This document shows, one piece after another, positions 52,843 to 61,059 of a DNA stretch of 64,000 nucleotides. Both the position numbers and the translations under genes were made by a program. Origin of the DNA: Streptomyces sp. A1136 (GTDB lineage: Bacteria > Actinomycetota > Actinomycetes > Streptomycetales > Streptomycetaceae); the NCBI RefSeq assembly GCF_004795055.1, contig NZ_SSBJ01000006.1:1-64000 (forward strand), read 5' to 3'. The stretch's first letter is position 1; the number at the start of each line of letters is the position of its first letter. The notes under the pieces were generated by a model. That model saw only the letters and a list, made by a program, of their open reading frames with translations. It was not told where the DNA came from and ran no database searches.

Positions 52843-53574
52843 ATGCTCGTAGCCGCCGCCGTCTGTCCCGCCCCGCCGCTCCTCGTGCCGGAGGTCGCCG
52901 CGGGGGCCGCCGCCGAACTGGACGGTGCCCGCACCGCCTGCTCCGACGCGCTCGCCGTACTGGCCGCGTCCCGCCCCGACCTGCTGGTCGTCGTGGGCGC
53001 CGCCGAGGCCGGGCAGGCCGGCCCGTATCCCCGGGGGTCCCGAGGGGACTTCCAGGGCTTCGGCGTGGACGTCGGTGTACGACTCGGCGAGGGCGAGGCC
53101 GAGGGGAAGGCGGACGGAGCGGACGACGGGAAGCGGCCGCTCCCGCCGGCCCTGGCCGTGGGCGCCTGGTTGCTCGGCCACGCCCGCTGGGGCGCCCCCG
53201 TCGAGGGGCTCGCGGTGGCGGAGTCCCTGGAGACCGAGGCGGCGCTGCGCGCCGGCGGGGAGCTCGCCGCCCGGGCTGACCGGGTCGCCCTGCTCGTCAT
53301 GGGGGACGGCAGCGCCTGCCGCACCGTGAAGGCGCCCGGCTACCTGGACGAGCGGGCCGAGGGCTTCGACGCCGCCGCCGCGGCGGCCCTCGGCGCCGCG
53401 GACACCGCGGCACTCGCGGCCCTCGACGCGACGCTCGCCGCCGAACTCAAAGCCGCCGGCCGGGCGCCCTGGCAGGTCCTCGCGGGCGCCGCGCGGGGTG
53501 CGGGGCTCGACGGACGGCTGCTGTACGAGGACGCCCCCTACGGGGTGGGTTACTTCGTCGCCGCCTGGTCCTGA
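52843..53574 (+). CDS. Class III extradiol dioxygenase-like protein
   Basis: A 243-residue protein with the outline of LigB-type class III extradiol dioxygenases (AAAVCPAPPLLVPEVA at the start, LLVMGDGSACRT near residue 150, APYGVGYFVAAW at the end). The His ligands of the true enzymes are mostly absent: the usual HxP near the start reads CPAPP. It is therefore probably a non-enzymatic or changed member. It is a common neighbour between miaB and miaA in Streptomyces. The frame is open upstream but no better start exists. Confidence 0.75.
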   Translation: MLVAAAVCPAPPLLVPEVAAGAAAELDGARTACSDALAVLAASRPDLLVVVGAAEAGQAGPYPRGSRGDFQGFGVDVGVRLGEGEAEGKADGADDGKRPLPPALAVGAWLLGHARWGAPVEGLAVAESLETEAALRAGGELAARADRVALLVMGDGSACRTVKAPGYLDERAEGFDAAAAAALGAADTAALAALDATLAAELKAAGRAPWQVLAGAARGAGLDGRLLYEDAPYGVGYFVAAWS

Positions 53575-53604
53575 GACCTCGGGCTCCTGCCGCGACCCCG
53601 GTCC

Positions 53605-53649
53605 GGCCCGGAAATCCCCGGCCCGGAAATCCCCGGCCCGGGAATCTCC
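53605..53649 (+). repeat. Three tandem 15-base repeats
   Basis: GGCCCGGAAATCCCC occurs at 53605-53619 and 53620-53634, and with two changes at 53635-53649, between the LigB-like gene and a terminator. Confidence 0.7.
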
Positions 53650-53683
53650 TGCCGTTCGAAGCCGGGCCGGTCCCGGACACGCG

Positions 53684-53720
53684 GAAGGGGTGCGCGGTCC
53701 TCAGGACCCCGCACCCCTTC
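53684..53720. terminator. Bidirectional terminator
   Basis: GAAGGGGTGCG (53684-53694) pairs with CGCACCCCTTC (53710-53720), with an inner GGTC/GACC stem. It separates the LigB-like gene and the convergent small gene at 53731. Confidence 0.75.
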
Positions 53721-53730
53721 ACGGACCGCG

Positions 53731-53976
53731 TCAGGGAGCCTCCGGCGGCGTCGGCCCGCCGGAACCGTCCTTGTGGGCGATCTTGCCCAGGGCGCCCTTG
53801 GCCTTGCTCGTGCCACTCGTGATCCGGTCGCTGTACTTGCCCCTGGTCCTGGAGTCCACGGCCTTGGCCACCTTGTCCAGACCCTCACCGATCTTGCCCT
53901 CGTGCTGCTGGGCGAGGTCGCCGACCTTCTCCTTCGCCGGCCCGAGCCTGGCCTTCAGATTGTCCAGGAGGCCCAT
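53731..53976 (-). CDS. Antitoxin-like protein (MT0933/Rv0909 family)
   Basis: An 81-residue Lys/Gly-rich protein. MGLLDNLKARLGPAKEKVGDLAQQHEGKI fits the MT0933_antitox family, whose mycobacterial member is paired with a toxin. No toxin gene is seen next to it; the neighbour at 54001 is an acidic hypothetical protein. It could be a solitary DNA-binding or stress protein. The ATG has AAGGG upstream. Confidence 0.75.
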   Translation of the reverse strand: MGLLDNLKARLGPAKEKVGDLAQQHEGKIGEGLDKVAKAVDSRTRGKYSDRITSGTSKAKGALGKIAHKDGSGGPTPPEAP

Positions 53977-54000
53977 GGGTCGCCCTTCCCTCGCCGGTGC

Positions 54001-54207
54001 CTACGTACGGGCGCCCTCGCCGGTCTCGCTGTCCGCGGCGGCCTCAACCGACTGCTGCTTCGGGATCTCCACGGCCTCCGCCGCCTGACCCTCCGCCTCA
54101 GCAGGCACCGCCTCCGCTTCCTCGGGCGCGGCCGTCAGGGCCTCGGGAGCGGCCTCTTCGGTCGAACCCTGATCCTTACGGCCAAAAAACCGGCCAAAAA
54201 CACCCAT
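54001..54207 (-). CDS. Small acidic protein of unknown function
   Basis: A 68-residue protein with a short basic-aromatic start (MGVFGRFFGRK) and a long Glu/Ala tail ending near IPKQQSVEAAADSETGEG. It is 24 bases upstream of the antitoxin-like gene on the same strand and likely in one operon with it. GGGAGT precedes the ATG at 54207 with correct spacing. I recall similar small genes beside miaA in other Streptomyces, but not a function. Confidence 0.65.
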   Translation of the reverse strand: MGVFGRFFGRKDQGSTEEAAPEALTAAPEEAEAVPAEAEGQAAEAVEIPKQQSVEAAADSETGEGART

Positions 54208-54371
54208 GTCTACTCCCATAAACGTTACTCGTGCGAGTGGGGTTCCGCCTCGGCCCGATCGGCCATTCCCGGGCGTGCCGGGCCCGGAACCCCGCCAAGG
54301 CAACGACCCCGACCGCATCCCGTCACGTCACTCGATCGGGTATCCGCCGCAGGGTTTGCGAGACTGTGGCA

Positions 54372-55310
54372 GTGAGGAATGCAGCCCCCGCCCCGCGGGT
54401 CATCGCCGTCGTCGGTCCCACCGCGGCCGGAAAGTCCGACCTGGGCGTAGCCCTGGCCCACCACTTCGGCGGGGAGGTCGTCAACGCCGACTCCATGCAG
54501 CTGTACCGGGGGATGGACATCGGCACCGCCAAGCTGACGCCGGAGGAACGCGAAGGCGTCCCGCACCACCTCCTCGACGTCTGGGACGTCACCGAGACCG
54601 CGAGCGTCGCCGAGTACCAGCGTCTCGCCCGCGCGGAGATCGACAAACTGCTCGCCGAGGGCCGTACGCCCGTCCTCGTCGGAGGCTCCGGGCTGTACGT
54701 CCGCGCCGCGCTCGACGCCATGGAGTTCCCCGGCACGGACCCGGCCGTACGGGCCCGGCTGGAGGACGAGCTCACGCTGCGCGGTCCCGGCGCCCTGCAC
54801 GCCCGCCTGGCCGCCGTCGACCCCGACGCGGCACACGCCATCCTGCCCAGCAACGGTCGCCGGATCGTCCGGGCCCTGGAGGTCATCGAGATCACCGGGC
54901 AGCCGTACACCGCCAACCTCCCCGGCCACGAGTCCGTCTACGACACCGTCCAGATCGGTGTCGACGTGGCCCGGCCGGAGCTGGACGAGCGGATCGCCCT
55001 GCGCGTGGACCGGATGTGGGAGGCGGGGCTGGTCGACGAGGTCCGGGCGCTGGAGGCGAAGGGGCTGCGCGAGGGGATCACCGCCTCCCGCGCGCTCGGG
55101 TACCAGCAGGTGCTGGCGGCCCTCGCGGGCGAGTGCGGCGAGGAGGAGGCGAGGGCCGAGACCGTCCGCGCCACCAAGCGCTTCGCCCGCCGCCAGGACT
55201 CGTGGTTCCGCCGGGACCCGCGCGTGCACTGGCTCAGCGGAGCGGCCGCAGACCGCGGGGAACTCCCCGGACTCGCGCAGTCGTTGGTCGAACGAGCGGT
55301 CACAGCCTGA
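54372..55310 (+). CDS. miaA: tRNA dimethylallyltransferase MiaA
   Basis: A 312-residue enzyme that puts the dimethylallyl group on A37 of tRNAs reading UNN codons. The P-loop GPTAAGKSDLG (about 15-25), NADSMQLYRGMDIGTAK and the tRNA-binding part ending in RRQDSWFRRD are clear. GTG 54372 is taken because GAGACT lies six bases upstream and the family starts there; the open frame runs to 54231. Its product is the substrate of MiaB. Confidence 0.95.
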   Translation: MRNAAPAPRVIAVVGPTAAGKSDLGVALAHHFGGEVVNADSMQLYRGMDIGTAKLTPEEREGVPHHLLDVWDVTETASVAEYQRLARAEIDKLLAEGRTPVLVGGSGLYVRAALDAMEFPGTDPAVRARLEDELTLRGPGALHARLAAVDPDAAHAILPSNGRRIVRALEVIEITGQPYTANLPGHESVYDTVQIGVDVARPELDERIALRVDRMWEAGLVDEVRALEAKGLREGITASRALGYQQVLAALAGECGEEEARAETVRATKRFARRQDSWFRRDPRVHWLSGAAADRGELPGLAQSLVERAVTA

Positions 55311-55415
55311 TCACGTGATGGCATCGGGACGCCCCGTGCGCCCGTCTCGGCCTCTGGACCGTGCCATCATCAAACTGCTGAACAGCGGCGTACGAAGTCC
55401 GAGTGGGGAGGGCGC

Positions 55416-56024
55416 GTGGCTATGGAGGCCGGCCCTCGTGACACTGGGCGGGACGACACCGGGCGGGAAGCGGACCCGATGCTTCACAGCGGGACCGCGG
55501 AGTTCGCCGGGCGCGAGGAGCCCGCCGGGCCCGCGCCGGAGCCTGCCTCCGGGCCGGTGCCGCGCCAGGAGGCGCGGCCCGCCGGGGCCGACGCTCTCGA
55601 CGTGCTCGGGCTGCCCGCCGATCCCGCGCGCCTGACCCCCGACGGCCCTGAAGCCCCGGACCCCGTCGCCGAGGGTGCCACCGGCCCCGAGTTCGAGGTC
55701 GAACTGCGCCCGCAGCGCCGCCTGCGCATCTGGCAGATCACGCCCATCGTGATGCTGGCCGCCTCCGGCTCGCTGATGTTCGCGTTCCCGCTCGCCTTCG
55801 AGTTCGGCGACGGCGGAGCCGTGGTCGCGATGCTCGGCTTCCTCATCAGCTGTTGCGCCGGCGGCTGGGGCATGATGGCCGCGCGCCGGGTCGGGTACTC
55901 CCTGCCCGGGCTTCCGCCAAGGGGCAGCGGCCGCGGCCCCGACTGGCGCATGGTCGCGCTGTACGCCCTGGTCGCGCTGGCCGTCGTGGCGCTGGCCGTG
56001 TACCGGGTGGCCCGACTGCGGTAA
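55416..56024 (+). CDS. Hypothetical membrane protein
   Basis: A 202-residue protein with a long disordered Pro/Ala/Glu start (1-100) and three hydrophobic helices (about 108-128, 134-156 and 178-198). It lies between miaA and dapF. GGGGAGGG stands before the GTG at 55416; an ATG at 55422 is an alternative with nine-base spacing. Function unknown. Confidence 0.7.
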   Translation: MAMEAGPRDTGRDDTGREADPMLHSGTAEFAGREEPAGPAPEPASGPVPRQEARPAGADALDVLGLPADPARLTPDGPEAPDPVAEGATGPEFEVELRPQRRLRIWQITPIVMLAASGSLMFAFPLAFEFGDGGAVVAMLGFLISCCAGGWGMMAARRVGYSLPGLPPRGSGRGPDWRMVALYALVALAVVALAVYRVARLR

Positions 56025-56036
56025 GGCCCCGTCCTC

Positions 56037-56042
56037 TACGAT
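56037..56042 (+). promoter_or_regulatory. -10 element for leaderless dapF mRNA
   Basis: TACGAT six bases before the dapF GTG; no ribosome site. Confidence 0.55.
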
Positions 56043-56048
56043 GGGCCG

Positions 56049-56924
56049 GTGACGCACACCACCCTCTCCTTCCTCAAGGGCCACGGGACCGAGAACGACT
56101 TCGTGATCGTCCCGGACCCGGACAACGCCGTCGAGCTGCCCGAGAGCGCCGTCGCCAAGCTCTGCGACCGGCGGGCCGGCATCGGCGCGGACGGAGTGCT
56201 GCATGTGGTGCGGTCCGCGGCCCACCCCGAGGCCTCTCACATGGCCGGCGAAGCCGAATGGTTCATGGACTACCGCAACAGCGACGGCTCCGTCGCCGAG
56301 ATGTGCGGCAACGGCGTGCGCGTCTTCGCCCGCTACCTCCAGCACGCCGGCCACGTCGAGCCCGGCGACCTCGCCGTCGCCACCCGCGGCGGCGTCAAGC
56401 GCGTACACCTCGACAAGACCGGCGACGTCACCGTGTCCATGGGGCGCGCGGAACTGCCCGAAGGCGAGGTCACCGTCTCCGTGGGCGAGCGCACCTGGCC
56501 CGCGCGGAACGTGAACATGGGGAACCCGCACGCCGTGGCCTTCGTCGAGAGCCTCGACGACGCCGGGAGCCTGCTCACCGCCCCGCCGTACAGCCCGGCG
56601 TCCGCCTACCCCACGGGGGTCAACGTCGAGTTCGTCGTCGACCGCGGCCCCCGGCACGTCGCCATGCGCGTCCACGAGCGCGGCTCCGGCGAGACCCGCT
56701 CCTGCGGCACCGGCGCCTGCGCCGTCGCCGTGGCCGCCATCCGCCGGGACGGCGCCGACCCGGCCGTCACCGGCCGACCGGTCACGTACACCGTCGACCT
56801 CCCCGGCGGCACGCTCCTCATCACCGAACACCCCGACGGGCGCGTCGACATGACCGGACCCGCCGTCATCGTGGCTTCCGGGGAGTTCGACGCGGCCTGG
56901 CTGACCGAAACGGCTTTCGCCTGA
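56049..56924 (+). CDS. dapF: Diaminopimelate epimerase DapF
   Basis: A 291-residue epimerase converting LL- to meso-diaminopimelate for lysine biosynthesis; Streptomyces walls use the LL form. The two catalytic cysteines are in EMCGNGVR and SCGTGAC. The position next to miaA and hflX is conserved in actinobacteria. Confidence 0.95.
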   Translation: MTHTTLSFLKGHGTENDFVIVPDPDNAVELPESAVAKLCDRRAGIGADGVLHVVRSAAHPEASHMAGEAEWFMDYRNSDGSVAEMCGNGVRVFARYLQHAGHVEPGDLAVATRGGVKRVHLDKTGDVTVSMGRAELPEGEVTVSVGERTWPARNVNMGNPHAVAFVESLDDAGSLLTAPPYSPASAYPTGVNVEFVVDRGPRHVAMRVHERGSGETRSCGTGACAVAVAAIRRDGADPAVTGRPVTYTVDLPGGTLLITEHPDGRVDMTGPAVIVASGEFDAAWLTETAFA

Positions 56925-56993
56925 AGCTTCCCTCTAATGGGTGATCCGTTTCACGCTGTGCGAGAGGTGGACTGCGCCACGTGGTGGGGTCGG

Positions 56994-56999
56994 TAACAT
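56994..56999 (+). promoter_or_regulatory. -10 element of the RSH gene
   Basis: TAACAT lies 65 bases before the ATG, giving a leader of about 58 bases that carries GGAGG. Confidence 0.45.
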
Positions 57000-57064
57000 C
57001 AGGCACCGGCCCTGAGGGCTCACCCCATGCCCACCACCGCCGGTCGAAGCCGCCGGAGGTTCCC

Positions 57065-59155
57065 ATGAGTGCAGAGGCCACGAACCCCGAAGCACATCCC
57101 GAAGCGCGCCCTGAGCTGCGCAGACGGAGCCGGACCAGGCTTGACCTGCGTCGGCTCGGGCGCGCCGCCCTGCTCGGTCCGCCGTCCCGCGACCGACTCC
57201 CGGACGCCATCGGGCACGTCGCGGAGGCCCATCGTGCCCACCATCCGGACGCCGATCTGTCCATCTTGCGGCGCGCCTACCTCCTCGCGGAGACCTCCCA
57301 CCGCGGTCAGATGCGCAAGAGCGGTGAGCCGTACATCACACACCCGCTCGCCGTCACCCTCATCCTCGCCGAACTCGGGGCGGAGACCACCACGTTGACG
57401 GCGTCCCTGCTGCACGACACCGTCGAGGACACCGAGGTGACCCTCGAACAGGTCCGCGCGGAGTTCGGCGACGAGGTGTGCTTCATCGTCGACGGCGTCA
57501 CCAAGGTGGAGAAGATCGACTACGGGGCGGCCGCCGAACCTGAGACCTTCCGCAAGATGCTCGTCGCCACCGGCAACGACGTCCGCGTCATGTCCATCAA
57601 ACTCGCCGACCGGCTCCACAACATGCGCACCCTCGGCGTGATGCGCCCCGACAAACAGGCCCGCATCGCCAAGGTCACCCGCGACGTCCTCATCCCGCTC
57701 GCCGAACGGCTCGGCGTCCAGGCCCTGAAGACCGAACTGGAAGACCTCGTCTTCGCGATCCTGCACCCCGAGGAGTACGAGCACACCCGCGCGCTCATCG
57801 CCGCGCACGCCGGCGAGAACGACCCGCTGCCCGCGATCGCCGACTCCGTACGCGCCGTCCTGCGCGACGCCGGCATCGCCGCCGAAGTGGTCGTCCGACC
57901 ACGCCATTTCGTCTCCGTCCACCGCATCTCCCGCACACGCGGCGAGCTGCGCGGCTCCGACTTCGGGCGCATCCTCGTCCTCGTCGCCGAGAACGCCGAC
58001 TGCTACGGGGTGTTGGGCGAACTGCACACCTGCTTCACGCCGGTGGTATCCGAGTTCAAGGACTTCATCGCCGTCCCGAAGTTCAACCTCTACCAGTCGC
58101 TGCACACCGCCGTCGCCACGCCCGACGGTCACGTCGCCGAAGTCATCGTCCGCACCCGGCAGATGCACCGCGTCGCGGAGGCCGGCGTGGTGGCACTGGG
58201 CAACCCGTACACCACCGGCGAAGCCGCCGACAGCGACGAGGAACGCGTCGATCCGACCCGTCCCGGCTGGCTGTCCCGCCTCCTCGACTGGCAGCAGTCC
58301 GCGCCCGACCCCGACACCTTCTGGACCGTCCTGCGCGCCGAACTCGCCCAGGACCGGGAGATCACCGTGTTCGGCGTCGCCGCCGCCGCCACCTCCCCGC
58401 GCGCCCTGACCCTGCCCGCCGGCGCCAGCTGTATCGACGCCGCCTACGCCCAGTACGGCGAGGCGGCCCACGGCTGTATCGGAGCCCGCGTCAACGGGCG
58501 CCTCACCTCACTGTCCTCCCGGCTCCGCGACGGCGACACCGTGCAACCGCTGCTCGCCCACGACGCCTCCTCCGGGCCGGCCGCCGACTGGCTGGACCAC
58601 GCCACCACCCCCGCCGCCCGGATCGCCATCAGCAGCTGGCTCGAAGCCCACCCCGACGGCGCCGCGGCCACCACCACCGCAGCCGCGCGGGCCCCCCTGT
58701 CCGTCGTGGGCGCGCGCGGGGGCGGCGGCAACGCCGTCGCCGACCTGCCGAACGCGCACGTACGACTCGCCGGATGCTGCACCCCCGTGCCGCCGGACGC
58801 CGTCGCCGGGTTCGTCGTACGGGGCGGGGCCGTCACCGTGCACCGCGTGCACTGCCCGGCCGTGGCCCAGATGCGCGCCGTCGGCCGCACCTCGGTCGCC
58901 GTGCACTGGCGGGCCACCGCGGACTGCCGCGTCACCCTGGTCGCCGAATCGTTCGGCCGCCCGCACCTGCTGGCCGATCTGACCGAGGCGATCGCCCGCG
59001 AGGGGGTCGAGGTGGTGTCGGCGACCGTGGAAGCACCCGTCGAGCAGCGGGTCCGGCACACCTACACCCTCCAGCTCCCCGACGCGGCCGGACTCCCGGC
59101 GCTGATGCGGGCGATGCGCGACGTGGCGGGCGTCTACGACGTCAGCCGGGCGTAG
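57065..59155 (+). CDS. rshA: RelA/SpoT-homologue (RshA-like), synthetase site degenerate
   Basis: A 696-residue RSH protein. The HD hydrolase domain is intact (about 70-220, HRGQMRKSGEPYITHP and HDTVEDTE). The synthetase domain (about 270-385) keeps FNLYQSLHT and the Glu of AEVIVRT, but the RPKH box reads RPRH, the DLxGxR box reads SDFGRIL (the Mg-binding Asp seems lost) and AEYGIAAHW reads AEAGVVALG. TGS and ACT domains follow. It is likely hydrolase-dominated. GGAGG precedes the ATG; the open frame begins 28 codons earlier. It would be the second RSH of the genome, beside RelA. Confidence 0.85.
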   Translation: MSAEATNPEAHPEARPELRRRSRTRLDLRRLGRAALLGPPSRDRLPDAIGHVAEAHRAHHPDADLSILRRAYLLAETSHRGQMRKSGEPYITHPLAVTLILAELGAETTTLTASLLHDTVEDTEVTLEQVRAEFGDEVCFIVDGVTKVEKIDYGAAAEPETFRKMLVATGNDVRVMSIKLADRLHNMRTLGVMRPDKQARIAKVTRDVLIPLAERLGVQALKTELEDLVFAILHPEEYEHTRALIAAHAGENDPLPAIADSVRAVLRDAGIAAEVVVRPRHFVSVHRISRTRGELRGSDFGRILVLVAENADCYGVLGELHTCFTPVVSEFKDFIAVPKFNLYQSLHTAVATPDGHVAEVIVRTRQMHRVAEAGVVALGNPYTTGEAADSDEERVDPTRPGWLSRLLDWQQSAPDPDTFWTVLRAELAQDREITVFGVAAAATSPRALTLPAGASCIDAAYAQYGEAAHGCIGARVNGRLTSLSSRLRDGDTVQPLLAHDASSGPAADWLDHATTPAARIAISSWLEAHPDGAAATTTAAARAPLSVVGARGGGGNAVADLPNAHVRLAGCCTPVPPDAVAGFVVRGGAVTVHRVHCPAVAQMRAVGRTSVAVHWRATADCRVTLVAESFGRPHLLADLTEAIAREGVEVVSATVEAPVEQRVRHTYTLQLPDAAGLPALMRAMRDVAGVYDVSRA

Positions 59156-59288
59156 CGGGCCCGGGCACTAGCGGGCCCGGGCACTCCAAGGCCCGGCGTA
59201 GGCCGGTCCCCGGCCCGGCGCCCTCGTTCGGGTGGCCCCGTCGCGCGCCGGTCGCAACGGGACGCCGGGCACTGGTAAGCGATGGTGG

Positions 59289-60851
59289 ATGCAGCTCACC
59301 TCCCCCCGCCTGCGCGCCGCGCTGCTCGCCGCGGCCTCCCTCACCCTCGTCGCCGCGGTACTGCCGCCGCCGAAGGCGCTCGGCATCGGCGACCGCCTCT
59401 TCCCGGAACTCGGCAACCCCGGCTACGACGTCCTCTCGTACGACCTGTCCTTCACCTACAAGGACAACCACAGCCCGCTCGACGCCGTCACCGTCATCGA
59501 CGCCCGGGCCCTGGAAGACCTCCAGCGCGTCAACCTGGACTTCACCCACGGCACCGTGGCCTCCGCCGAGGTCAACGGCGAACCCGCGCGCTTCGAGAGC
59601 GCCGGGGAGGACCTCGTACTGACCCCCGCGCGCCCGGTGGCGGCCCACACGCCGCTGCGCATCGTCGTACGGCACACCAGCGACCCGCGCGGCCGCGACG
59701 ACGGCGGCTGGGTGACCACCGACGACGGGCTCGCCATGGCCAATCAGGCCGACGCCGCCCACCGGGTCTTCCCGAGCAACGACCACCCCGCCGACAAGGC
59801 GTTCTTCACCTTCCGGATCACCGCCCCGGACGGTCTCACCGCCGTCGCCAACGGCCTGCCCGCCACCCTCCCCGCACGACGCTCCGGACAGCCCACCACC
59901 TGGACCTACCTGACCGTGCACCCCATGGCGACCGAGCTCGCCCAGGTCTCCATCGGCACCTCTGCGGTGACCTCCGGCACCGGGCCGCACGGGCTGCCGC
60001 TGCGCGACGTGGTGCCGGCCGCCGACCGGCAGCGACTGGAGCCCTGGCTCAAGAAGACCCCCGAGCACATCGCGTGGATGGAGAAGCGGGTCGGCCGCTA
60101 CCCCTTCGAGAACTACGGCGTGCTTATCGCCCGCGCCAAGACCGGCTTCGAGCTGGAGACCCAGACCCTCTCGCTCTTCGAGAGCGGCCTGTTCACGGCC
60201 AACACCTATCCCCAGTGGTACGTCGAGTCCGTCATGGTCCACGAGCTCGCCCACCAGTGGTTCGGCGACAGCGTGACCCCGCGCACCTGGTCCGACCTGT
60301 GGCTCAACGAAGGGCACGCGACCTGGTACGAGGCGCTGTACGCGGACGGCCTCGGCAAGTACTCCCTGGAGCGGCGCATGCGCGAGGCGTACCAGCGCTC
60401 CGACCAGTGGCGGGCTGCCGGCGGCCCTCCGGCGGCGCCCAAGCCGGCCCCGCCCGGGGAGAAGATCGGACTGTTCCGTCCCGTGGTCTACGACGGCTCC
60501 GCGCTGATCCTGTACGCCCTGCGCCAGGAGATCGGCGTCGACGCCTTCGACCGCGTCGAGCGGCGCTGGGTGGCCGAGCACGCGGACTCCACCGCCGGCA
60601 CGGACGACTTCGTACGCCTCGCCTCACGCGAGGCCGGGCGGGACCTCGAAGCCTTCCTCAAGCCGTGGCTGTACGGCACGACGACCCCGCCGATGCCCGG
60701 ACACCCGGAGTGGAGCGCGTCGGAAGCCCCGAAGACGGCCGGGACGGGAAAGACGGCCGGGGCCCCGAAGCCGGCCGAGCCGGGAAAGGCGGCCGAAACG
60801 GGAAAGAAGGGCGAAGCGGGGAAGAAGGGCGAGGCGGGGAAGAGGGGCTGA
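59289..60851 (+). CDS. Secreted M1-family metallopeptidase
   Basis: A 520-residue exported aminopeptidase. A signal peptide (about 1-30) precedes an M1 fold with the zinc motif HELAHQWFGD and the downstream NEGHATWYE. The usual GxMEN exopeptidase box reads AKTGFELET, so the substrate preference may differ. The last 40 residues are a Lys/Gly/Glu repeat (GKKGEAGKKGEAG). ATG 59289 is picked because the earlier part of the frame is not signal-like. The role is likely peptide use outside the cell. Confidence 0.85.
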   Translation: MQLTSPRLRAALLAAASLTLVAAVLPPPKALGIGDRLFPELGNPGYDVLSYDLSFTYKDNHSPLDAVTVIDARALEDLQRVNLDFTHGTVASAEVNGEPARFESAGEDLVLTPARPVAAHTPLRIVVRHTSDPRGRDDGGWVTTDDGLAMANQADAAHRVFPSNDHPADKAFFTFRITAPDGLTAVANGLPATLPARRSGQPTTWTYLTVHPMATELAQVSIGTSAVTSGTGPHGLPLRDVVPAADRQRLEPWLKKTPEHIAWMEKRVGRYPFENYGVLIARAKTGFELETQTLSLFESGLFTANTYPQWYVESVMVHELAHQWFGDSVTPRTWSDLWLNEGHATWYEALYADGLGKYSLERRMREAYQRSDQWRAAGGPPAAPKPAPPGEKIGLFRPVVYDGSALILYALRQEIGVDAFDRVERRWVAEHADSTAGTDDFVRLASREAGRDLEAFLKPWLYGTTTPPMPGHPEWSASEAPKTAGTGKTAGAPKPAEPGKAAETGKKGEAGKKGEAGKRG

Positions 60852-60885
60852 GGGCCGAAAAGCGTGTGACGGGCGCCGAACGGGC

Positions 60886-60998
60886 ATGTCACCATCGACA
60901 GGCCGGTCCGCGGGGCCACGGGCCCCCGGGTCCGGGAATCTCCGGGCGGTGTGACACGTTGAACCTGACAGTGCTATGTCACGACCGTGTCATGTCAC
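60886..60998 (+). promoter_or_regulatory. Repeated ATGTCAC boxes upstream of hflX
   Basis: ATGTCAC occurs at 60886-60892, 60976-60982 and 60992-60998, with GTGTGACACG at 60949-60958, in the 208-base gap before hflX. The last two copies are 16 bases apart. They may be operator half-sites. Confidence 0.4.
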
Positions 60999-61059
60999 GC
61001 CTGGCGGCAGCCCCGGCAGTCGCCGTACGCGGACACATCCGAATCGACGTAAGGATCCA

